A DNA stretch of 5,590 nt. It comes from Bryobacterales bacterium. GTDB lineage: Bacteria > Cyanobacteriota > Vampirovibrionia > Obscuribacterales > Obscuribacteraceae. A program made the position numbers and the translations under genes. Positions 1-5,590 of the stretch are shown here, in pieces. The notes under the pieces were generated by a model. That model made no database searches, was not told where the DNA came from, and worked only from the letters and a program-made list of their open reading frames with translations. Positions within the stretch are counted from its first letter, which is position 1. Each line of letters starts with the position of its first letter. Location of the stretch: contig CAJCHQ010001065.1 of the NCBI GenBank assembly GCA_903970295.1, forward strand, positions 1 to 5,590, written 5' to 3'.

Positions 1-1
1 G

Positions 2-1603
2 CGCTTTGTCGAGCAATGGAAACGGACGGCGCGTGGCAAGGTGCCACTGGGCAAATCGGCACAAGACGGTGGGCGTCTTTTCGATGCCAGCTACAGAATT
101 CTCATGGCCCACGAAGACAAACTCAATCCTGGTGCCTTAATCGCTTCGCTTTCTATACCTTGAGGTGAGGCTAAAGGCGACGAAGATCTCGGCGGCTATC
201 ATTTGGTGTGGCCGCGCGACATGGTTAACAGCGCGACGGGATTGCTAGCCGCAGGAAATCGAGAGACGCCTCTGCGCGCTTTGATTTTTCTCGCCGCCAG
301 TCAGCGCGATGACGGCAGTTTTCCACAAAACTTCTGGATCTCCGGGGAGGCTTACTGGCAAGGTTTGCAAATGGACGAACTTTCGTTCCCTATCTTGCTT
401 GCCTGGCGTTTGCGTCATGAAGAGGCGCTGAACAATTTCGATCCATATCCGATGGTGAAAATGGCTGCACGCTTCATGGTTCTGCACGGCCCTATCACTC
501 AACAAGAGAGGTGGGAAGAAGTCGGCGGTTACTCTCCCTCCACGCTAGCCGCCAATATTGCCTCGTTGACCTGCGCGTCGTTTTTTGCGCGCGCTCGAGG
601 GGATGAATCAGCGGCCGATTTTCTCATTGATTACGCCGATTTTTTGAAATGTCATATCGAAGAGTGGACAGTGACGACGGAAGGCACATTGCATCCGGAC
701 GTGAAAGAACACTTTATTCGTGTCAACCCGACGAAATCGGCCGGCGAACACGTTCATCCCAATCAGGCCCAAGTCTACATCGCCAATCGCAAGCCAGGCA
801 CGCAAAACATGTTTCCGGCAAAAGAAATTGTCGATGGCGGCTTTTTGGAATTAGTGCGCTATGGCATCTTCGCCGCCAACGACCCATTGATTGTAGCCAG
901 CGTCAAAGTCATCGATCATGTTTTGAAATTCGACAGCCAGTATGGGCCTAGCTGGCGTCGCTACAATCACGACGGTTATGGGCAGGATGAAAACGGTGGA
1001 CCTTTCATCACCTGGGGTGTGGGCAGACCGTGGCCTTTGCTGACAGGCGAGCGTGCCCATTACGAGTTAGCGGCTGGCCGTGACGTGAAATCGTATATCA
1101 AAACTATCGAATCTTTCGCTTCGCCGAACGGTCCCATTCCCGAACAAATTTGGGATGCAGATGATTTGCCCGAGGCTTTTCTTTTCAAAGGCAAGCCGAC
1201 CGGCAGTGCGATGCCGCTAGCCTGGGCGCATGCGGAGTATATAAAGTTATTGCGCTCAGTTGCCGACGGCAGAGTATTCGATTTGATTCCTGAGGTATAT
1301 GAACGTTATGCCGGCGGCACAGCGCACTGCAAGCTGATCACGATCTGGCGTCAAAATTGGCAGGTGCCACGAATGAAACCCGGTCATGTTTTGCGCATCC
1401 AATCCGATCGCAGATTCAAATTGCACTGGTCAATAGATAATTGGCAGACTACTCGTGATACCGTATCTAGTGGCACAGCCCTGGCCATAGATTATTTCGA
1501 TTTGCCCGTCGGCTTCGATCAGAAGGAGCCAGTCCGCTTTACTTTTTTCTGGATGGATTCGAATCAATGGGATGAACACGACTATCAGGTAACAATTTCA
1601 TGA
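2..1603 (+). CDS. GH15 glucoamylase-type glycosidase (glucan 1,4-alpha-glucosidase), 5'-partial, interrupted by one in-frame TGA
   Basis: Inverting exo-glycosidase that releases glucose from the non-reducing ends of starch, glycogen or maltodextrins. Frame 2 is open from the left edge to the TGA at 1601-1603, apart from a TGA at 161-163. Translation on both sides of that codon is continuous GH15 sequence: HEDKLNPGALIASLSIP before it, GEAKGDEDLGGYHLVWPRDM after it. The substrate-binding WPRD is at 209-220. The general acid is probably the first Glu of WEE (515-517), and the general base is the Glu of LLTGER (1049-1051). IPEQIWD (1136-1156) is another family signature. About 85 residues after the catalytic (alpha/alpha)6 domain form a beta-rich tail. 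Bacterial members are about 800 residues with an N-terminal beta-sandwich domain of roughly 270; that part lies outside the window, so any signal peptide is unseen. The TTG at 203 is the Leu of HLVWPRD, not a start. Glucodextranase or another GH15 specificity is possible. Whether the gene is functional depends on the TGA. Confidence 0.88.
161..163 (+). other. In-frame TGA replacing a conserved Trp codon in the GH15 gene
   Basis: The codon sits in SIP-*-GEAKGD. From memory of GH15 relatives this motif reads SIPWG, so one G-to-A change (TGG to TGA) explains it. The reading frame is preserved on both sides and no other lesion is seen in the remaining 479 codons. No start codon lies at a useful distance behind the GAGGTGAGG stretch at 162-170 (the next in-frame candidate is TTG at 203), so translational restart is not supported. 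Neighbouring genes use TGG for Trp, and the transaldolase and this gene itself end in TGA at natural C-termini, which argues against code reassignment. Confidence 0.85.
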
Positions 1604-1608
1604 GAGGA

Positions 1609-1628
1609 CGGTCTCGTCGACCGGACGA
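1609..1628 (+). other. Two overlapping, mutually exclusive mini-hairpins in the GH15-tkt spacer
   Basis: CGGTC (1609-1613) can pair with GACCG (1619-1623), and TCGTC (1614-1618) can pair with GACGA (1624-1628). Each stem is a perfect 5 bp with a 5-base loop. The order A-B-A'-B' leaves no linker bases, so the two stems cannot easily form together. No T-run follows, so this is not a standard intrinsic terminator. It ends 8 bases before the transketolase Shine-Dalgarno. It may have no function. Confidence 0.3.
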
Positions 1629-1636
1629 AAGCACAC

Positions 1637-1644
1637 TGAGGTGG
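1637..1644 (+). promoter_or_regulatory. Shine-Dalgarno of tkt, decides the start at ATG 1647
   Basis: TGAGGTGG contains GAGGTG, a 6-base match to the anti-Shine-Dalgarno complement. From the end of GAGG to the ATG at 1647 there are 5 bases. The upstream in-frame GTG at 1641 lies inside this site and has no ribosome site of its own (AAAGCACACT precedes it). Confidence 0.7.
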
Positions 1645-1646
1645 AT

Positions 1647-3728
1647 ATGGTTCAAGCTGTGAAAACTGAAGTTTCGAAAAAAGCAATGGACGAATTGTGT
1701 ATCAACACGATTCGCACCCTGACTATTGATGCCGTACAGAAGGCGAATTCCGGGCATCCGGGCACACCGATGGGCATGGCGCCGGTGGCCTATACCTTGT
1801 GGCAAGAGTTTCTGCGTTTCGATCCCGAAGATCCGATCTATCCGAATCGCGATCGTTTTGTGCTTTCGAGCGGACACGCATCGATGTTGCTTTATTCGTT
1901 ATTGCATCTGACTCAAGTCAAAGCAGTCAATCGCAAGTACGAGAGACTCGGTGAATTGTCCGTCAAACTCGAAGACATCATGAACTTTCGCCAGCTCGAC
2001 AGCAAATGCCCGGGGCATCCCGAATACCGCTGGACATCGGGAATCGAAACAACCACCGGACCATTGGGTCAAGGGCTGGCCACGTCTGTCGGCATGTCGG
2101 TCGCCAGGCAATGGGTGGCGAGCTATTTCAATCGTCCCGGATTCGAAATGTTCGATTACGACGTTTACGCTTTGTGCGGTGATGGTTGCATGATGGAAGG
2201 AATCTCGAGCGAAGCCGCTTCTATAGCGGCACACCTCAAGCTCAGTAATCTTTGCTGGATCTACGACAATAACCACATCACGATTGAAGGGCACACATCG
2301 CTGGCATTCTCAGAAGACGTGGCGACGCGCTTCATGGGCTATGGCTGGAATGTGACGAGAGTCGGAGATGCTAACGATCTCGATCGTTTGCGCAACGCTT
2401 TCAACTTCTTCAAGAAAACTACTGACCGCCCGACGTTGATCATAGTCGACAGTCATATCGGTTACGGCGCGCCGGATAAGCAAGATACCAGTGCGGCCCA
2501 CGGCGAACCGCTGGGAGTCGAAGAGATTCGTAAGACTAAACAATTTTACGGCTGGCCGGAAGATAGCAGTTTCTTGATCCCGGACGGTGTGCTCGATCAT
2601 TTCAAGAAAAATATCGGTGCCCGCGGCAAAGCCGAGCGCGAAGCATGGTTTGCTAAGTTCGAGGTCTACAAAAAAAATCATCCGGAATTGGCCGATCAGC
2701 TCTATCGCATGTTGCGCCGAGCGCTTCCGGACAAGTGGGATGCCAATTTGCCCAACTTCCCCACCGATATTAAAGGCGTCGCTGGCCGCGATGCTTCGGC
2801 GAAGGTGCTGAACGCGATCGCCAAGAACGTCCCCTGGCTCTTTGGTGGTTCGGCCGATCTGTCGCCTTCGACAAAAACCAATCTTACTTTCGAAGGTGCT
2901 GGCAGCTTCGAGGCTGGCACTTACGGTGGACGCAATTTCCACTTCGGTATTCGTGAGCATTCGATGGCGGCCATCCTCAACGGATTATCGCTGAGTAAGA
3001 TGCGCCCGTTTGGTTCCGGCTTCTTGATATTCAGTGACTATCTGAGGCCGTCCCTGAGATTAAGTGCTTTAATGGAGCTGCCTGTCATCTATGTCTTCAC
3101 CCATGACTCGATCGGTGTCGGAGAAGACGGGCCCACCCACCAACCGGTGGAACAGTTGAGTTCGTTGCGCAGCGTCCCTGGTCTTTTGACTTTGAGACCG
3201 GCAGATGCGAATGAAGTGACTGAGGCATGGCGTGTGATTATGAATTTGCAGCATGAGCCAGCTTGTTTGATTTTGAGCCGGCAAGCATTGCCCACGCTCG
3301 ACCGCACTAAGTGTGCAGCGGCTACTGGTTTAGCCAAAGGCGCCTACACTTTGTTGGATGCACCGAATGGTAAGCCGGATGCCATCTTGATTGGCACTGG
3401 TTCGGAAGTGCAATTGTGCGTGCAAGCTCACGAACAACTGAAGAACGATAGTATGAATGTGCGCGTTGTGAGCATGCCATGCTGGGAATTGTTCGAGCAA
3501 CAAACCCAGGAGTACAAAGACAGCGTGCTACCGCCGGATGTCGTCAATCGAGTCGCCGTCGAGCAAGCGTCGACATTCGGCTGGGAACGGTACACCGGTC
3601 GTAGCGGGCGCATCATCGGCATGAAAACGTTTGGTGCATCGGCGCCTCTGAAGGCACTGCAAGACAAATTTGGCTTCACTCCAGAAAAGATCGTGTCAGC
3701 GGTCAAAGAACAAATAGCGAGAGGTTAA
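1647..3728 (+). CDS. tkt: Transketolase
   Basis: Thiamine-diphosphate enzyme that moves two-carbon units between ketose and aldose phosphates in the non-oxidative pentose phosphate pathway; cytosolic. At 693 residues from ATG 1647 it is slightly longer than the usual 660-670. The N-terminal cofactor domain has SGHPG (His37), SSGH (His77), the GDG...N signature (GDG 178-180, Asn209, Ile211) and His285. The pyrimidine domain has GIREH with the catalytic Glu437, THDSIG (His486), GEDGPTHQP (Asp494, His498) and LSRQ (Arg545). A C-terminal domain completes it, ending ARG before TAA. By alignment in my head these match E. coli His26, His66, Asp155, Asn185, Ile187, His261, Glu411, His461, Asp469, His473 and Arg520, so an active enzyme is expected. 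A roughly 11-residue expansion near residues 91-110 (VKAVNRKYERLGEL region) relative to the E. coli enzyme fits a known bacterial subtype. The start could instead be GTG 1641, adding two residues. It lies 43 bases after the GH15 stop and 5 bases before tal, so operon membership is likely. Confidence 0.96.
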   Translation: MVQAVKTEVSKKAMDELCINTIRTLTIDAVQKANSGHPGTPMGMAPVAYTLWQEFLRFDPEDPIYPNRDRFVLSSGHASMLLYSLLHLTQVKAVNRKYERLGELSVKLEDIMNFRQLDSKCPGHPEYRWTSGIETTTGPLGQGLATSVGMSVARQWVASYFNRPGFEMFDYDVYALCGDGCMMEGISSEAASIAAHLKLSNLCWIYDNNHITIEGHTSLAFSEDVATRFMGYGWNVTRVGDANDLDRLRNAFNFFKKTTDRPTLIIVDSHIGYGAPDKQDTSAAHGEPLGVEEIRKTKQFYGWPEDSSFLIPDGVLDHFKKNIGARGKAEREAWFAKFEVYKKNHPELADQLYRMLRRALPDKWDANLPNFPTDIKGVAGRDASAKVLNAIAKNVPWLFGGSADLSPSTKTNLTFEGAGSFEAGTYGGRNFHFGIREHSMAAILNGLSLSKMRPFGSGFLIFSDYLRPSLRLSALMELPVIYVFTHDSIGVGEDGPTHQPVEQLSSLRSVPGLLTLRPADANEVTEAWRVIMNLQHEPACLILSRQALPTLDRTKCAAATGLAKGAYTLLDAPNGKPDAILIGTGSEVQLCVQAHEQLKNDSMNVRVVSMPCWELFEQQTQEYKDSVLPPDVVNRVAVEQASTFGWERYTGRSGRIIGMKTFGASAPLKALQDKFGFTPEKIVSAVKEQIARG
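3719..3724 (+). promoter_or_regulatory. Ribosome binding site of tal inside the tkt 3' end
   Basis: GAGAGG lies within the last codons of transketolase, with 9 bases to the transaldolase ATG at 3734. The AAGAG directly touching the ATG is too close to serve. With only 5 bases between the tkt TAA and the tal ATG, translational coupling is likely (inference). Confidence 0.55.
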
Positions 3729-3733
3729 AAGAG

Positions 3734-4861
3734 ATGGACTCAACAGCAGTACAAACCAGTCGGATCAAAGAGCTCTTAGGTCTTGGTCAGTCGATCTGGC
3801 TCGATTATCTCAGACGTGATCTGCTCACCGGCGAACTGAAACGGCTGATTGCCGAAGACGGATTGATGGGAATGACCTCTAATCCTTCAATTTTCGAAAA
3901 AGCAATCACAGGCAGCACCGATTACGATGCCGCAGTGAAAAAACTGCGCACGAATAAAGAACTCGATGCCAAAGGGCTTTACGAGCACCTGGCGGTTGAA
4001 GACATTCAAGGCGCTGCCGATATTTTGAAGGTGGTCTACGATCAATCGAATGGTCGTGACGGTTATGTCAGCCTGGAAGTGTCACCGTATCTTGCTAACG
4101 ACACTAACGGCACACTCGAAGAGGCGCGCCGTTTGTGGAAGTGGGTTAACCGTCCGAATGTGATGATCAAAGTGCCCGGCACTAGAGCTGGTATTCCTGC
4201 GATTCACACATTGATTTCGGAAGGCATCAATGTCAATGTCACATTACTCTTCGCGCAAGCTGTTTACGAACAGGCTCTGGAAGCCTATATTTCAGGGTTG
4301 GAAGCGCTGGATAAAAAAGGCGGCGAGATCTCGAAAGTTTCGAGCGTAGCCAGTTTCTTTGTCAGCAGAATCGATACAGCGATCGATAAATTGCTCGAAG
4401 AGAAAATCAAAAGTGATGCGGTGAATGCTGCGGCCTATCAAAATCTCGAGGGTAAAGTGGCGATCGCCAATGCCAAATGCGCTTATCAGCGATATCAGGA
4501 AGTGCATAAGAGCGAACGCTGGCAGAAACTTGCCGCCAAAGGCGCTAAGACGCAGCGTCTGCTCTGGGCCAGCACCGGCACGAAAAATCCTAAATACGCG
4601 GACGTTCTCTATGTCGAACAGTTGATTGGACCGGACACAGTCAATACGATTCCAGTCGCTACTTATGATGCATTCAAAGATCACGGCAAATTGGCCGAAA
4701 CTTTGACGGCAGATGTCAAACAGGCACGTGCCACCATGGACGCTCTGGCTAAAGCCGGTATTTCGATGGAAAAAGTGACCGACAAATTGACCGAAGAAGG
4801 TGTCAAACTTTTTAGCGACGCTTTTGATCAGCTGTTAGCTAATGTCGCGAAAAAGGTGTGA
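3734..4861 (+). CDS. tal: Transaldolase
   Basis: Transfers a dihydroxyacetone unit from sedoheptulose-7-phosphate to glyceraldehyde-3-phosphate, giving fructose-6-phosphate and erythrose-4-phosphate; cytosolic (alpha/beta) barrel using a Schiff-base lysine. The 375 residues match the long single-domain class seen in actinobacteria and cyanobacteria rather than the ~317-residue E. coli TalB type or the ~220-residue small type. Visible motifs in order: SIWLDYL (catalytic Asp24), GMTSNPSIF (47-54), LEVSP (Glu115), NVMIKVPGT with the Schiff-base Lys146 (codon 4169-4171), NVNVTLLF (166-173), SVASFFVSRID (204-214) and LLWASTGTKNP (276-286, phosphate-binding region). It is not fused to phosphoglucose isomerase, as some transaldolases are; the protein stops at AKKV before TGA. 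It follows tkt by 5 bases and precedes zwf by 68, so it is almost certainly co-transcribed with tkt. Confidence 0.95.
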   Translation: MDSTAVQTSRIKELLGLGQSIWLDYLRRDLLTGELKRLIAEDGLMGMTSNPSIFEKAITGSTDYDAAVKKLRTNKELDAKGLYEHLAVEDIQGAADILKVVYDQSNGRDGYVSLEVSPYLANDTNGTLEEARRLWKWVNRPNVMIKVPGTRAGIPAIHTLISEGINVNVTLLFAQAVYEQALEAYISGLEALDKKGGEISKVSSVASFFVSRIDTAIDKLLEEKIKSDAVNAAAYQNLEGKVAIANAKCAYQRYQEVHKSERWQKLAAKGAKTQRLLWASTGTKNPKYADVLYVEQLIGPDTVNTIPVATYDAFKDHGKLAETLTADVKQARATMDALAKAGISMEKVTDKLTEEGVKLFSDAFDQLLANVAKKV

Positions 4862-4929
4862 AGCCGAGTTAGCGAAAACGCCGGATAGGATTGCCGGATA
4901 ATTTTGTACAAGTATTCTTCGGGAGAGAA
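4862..4929 (+). other. tal-zwf spacer with an 8-base direct repeat and an 8-base palindrome
   Basis: GCCGGATA occurs at 4880-4887 and again at 4893-4900, a 13-base period. The palindrome TTGTACAA lies at 4904-4911. No hairpin followed by a T-run is visible, so no intrinsic terminator separates tal from zwf. A sigma70-like pair (TTGCCG at 4891, TATTCT at 4913, 16 bases apart) matches only 4 of 6 bases at each box and is too weak to call. Read-through transcription into zwf is the simplest view; an operator here is speculative. Confidence 0.3.
4921..4927 (+). promoter_or_regulatory. Ribosome binding site of zwf
   Basis: GGGAGAG precedes a tandem ATGATG. The GGAG core (4922-4925) is 4 bases from the first ATG (4930) and 7 from the second (4933), so the second may be the one used; the difference is one Met. 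Confidence 0.55.
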
Positions 4930-5590
4930 ATGATGATAACGGCCGAATCAGTTTCAAAAGCTGCCGCCCACACTATTCCAAAGACCGGACCATGCGTCAT
5001 GGTCATATTTGGTGCGGCGGGAGACCTGACTAAACGTAAATTATTCCCAGCGCTCTTGAATCTTGCTCAAAACAAAATGCTGGCAGAAGAATTTGCCATC
5101 ATCGGCTTAGCCCGAGCGGAGAAGACGAGTGAGCAATTTCGAGACGAACTTTCCGAAGAGATCAAAGAGTTTGCTACCGGTGCGGTCGATCAGCAGTCCT
5201 GGGACTGGTTTTTGAAGCGCACGCACTATATGCGCGGCAATTTCGAAGATCCAAATACGTACAGTGAATTGGCCAATCAGTTGAAAGACCTGGACTCTAA
5301 ATTCAACGCCGGCAGCAATTATTTGTTTTACCTGGCGACAGCGCCCGAGTATTTTGCCAAGATCGTCGAGTCTTTGAAAGCGGCGAATTTACTCAATGAA
5401 GAAAAAGGTGAATGGCGGCGCGTCGTGATCGAAAAACCTTTCGGTCAAGATCTCGAGTCAGCTAAAAAATTGAATAAAGATCTTTTGCAGTCGATCAATG
5501 AAGAACAGATCTTTCGCATCGACCACTATCTTGGCAAAGAAACAGTACAGAACATTATGGTTCTGAGATTTGCCAACGGTATTTTCGAGC
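4930..5590 (+). CDS. zwf: Glucose-6-phosphate 1-dehydrogenase, 3'-partial
   Basis: Oxidises glucose-6-phosphate to 6-phosphogluconolactone with reduction of NADP (or NAD), the entry step of the oxidative pentose phosphate pathway; cytosolic. The first 220 codons of an expected ~480-510 are present, open to the right edge. After an N-terminal extension of about 20 residues, the Rossmann fold begins at VMVIFGAAGDLTKRKL. Its GxxGDL nucleotide loop is at 28-33 and has Ala where many members have Ser. EKPFG is at 168-172, followed by the family signature RIDHYLGKE (196-204), whose Asp198, His199 and Lys203 contact substrate. The catalytic base His (His240 of the Leuconostoc enzyme) falls beyond the window. 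The TKRK residues after the loop suggest NADP use, but this is not decisive. It lies 68 bases after tal on the same strand. In actinobacteria and cyanobacteria the next gene is often opcA; that cannot be seen here. Confidence 0.95.
   Translation, partial: MMITAESVSKAAAHTIPKTGPCVMVIFGAAGDLTKRKLFPALLNLAQNKMLAEEFAIIGLARAEKTSEQFRDELSEEIKEFATGAVDQQSWDWFLKRTHYMRGNFEDPNTYSELANQLKDLDSKFNAGSNYLFYLATAPEYFAKIVESLKAANLLNEEKGEWRRVVIEKPFGQDLESAKKLNKDLLQSINEEQIFRIDHYLGKETVQNIMVLRFANGIFE

Noticed and set aside
161..163. Selenocysteine or alternative genetic code at the TGA
   Set aside because: The family has Trp here, not Cys, no SECIS-like hairpin is obvious just downstream, and TGG is used for Trp in all four genes while TGA serves as a natural stop twice in the window.
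203..1603. A complete 466-residue protein starting at TTG 203
   Set aside because: The TTG encodes the Leu of the conserved HLVWPRD motif, no ribosome site precedes it, and clear GH15 homology continues upstream to the window edge. It is the open remainder after the TGA at 161-163.
1609..1623. Intrinsic terminator after the GH15 gene
   Set aside because: The stem is only 5 bp and is followed by GACGAAAG, with no T-run.
2208..2216. Ser in place of His after the GDG motif of transketolase (GISSEA versus GISHEV in E. coli)
   Set aside because: Many bacterial transketolases carry Ser-Ser-Glu-Ala here; it is normal variation rather than a lost catalytic residue.
1899..2294. Minus-strand open frame of 131 codons
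   Set aside because: Antisense to the thiamine-diphosphate domain of tkt; no family resemblance.
2310..2960. A 216-codon open frame on the minus strand
   Set aside because: It lies wholly inside transketolase, antisense to conserved catalytic sequence, and its translation shows no recognisable domain; it is a shadow of the coding strand.
4292..4684. Minus-strand open frame of 130 codons
   Set aside because: Antisense to conserved transaldolase motifs; no recognisable product.
4891..4918. Sigma70-like promoter before zwf
   Set aside because: TTGCCG and TATTCT each match only 4 of 6 consensus bases, a level expected by chance in AT-richer spacer sequence.

Overview
The window reads as one co-directional block on the + strand, and all four genes belong to central carbohydrate metabolism: a GH15 glucoamylase-type glycosidase (5' end outside the window), transketolase, transaldolase, and glucose-6-phosphate dehydrogenase (3' end outside the window). 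Nearly all sequence is coding, and the gaps between genes are 43, 5 and 68 bases. The genes share a similar base composition (roughly half G+C by eye) and all use TGG for tryptophan. I see no RNA gene, mobile element, CRISPR array or sign of transfer. The organism looks like a free-living or commensal heterotrophic bacterium that stores or eats alpha-glucans. The sequence does not fix the phylum. The transketolase and transaldolase subtypes recall lineages such as Acidobacteria-like, planctomycete-like or non-photosynthetic cyanobacterial-relative genomes, but this is a weak impression from memory.

Layout. Bases 2-1603 are the C-terminal two thirds of a bacterial GH15 enzyme. Its frame is broken once, by a TGA at 161-163, exactly where a conserved Trp is expected. 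Bases 1604-1646 are a short spacer with two competing mini-hairpins and a strong Shine-Dalgarno that points to the ATG at 1647. Bases 1647-3728 are transketolase. Transaldolase follows after only 5 bases (3734-4861), with its ribosome site inside the transketolase end. A 68-base gap with a short direct repeat and a small palindrome precedes glucose-6-phosphate dehydrogenase, which starts at 4930 and runs off the right edge.

How they fit together. The glycosidase would release glucose from glycogen, starch or maltodextrins. After phosphorylation by a kinase not seen here, glucose-6-phosphate enters the oxidative pentose phosphate pathway through Zwf, and transketolase plus transaldolase return pentose phosphates to glycolysis. 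The tkt-tal-zwf order is a known arrangement, familiar from actinobacteria. The GH15 gene at its head suggests coupling of glucan breakdown to NADPH production.

No undescribed system is evident. The item most worth checking is the lone in-frame TGA in the glycosidase. It could be a sequencing error, a fresh nonsense mutation, or (least likely) readthrough; the other genes argue against a genome-wide reassignment of TGA.
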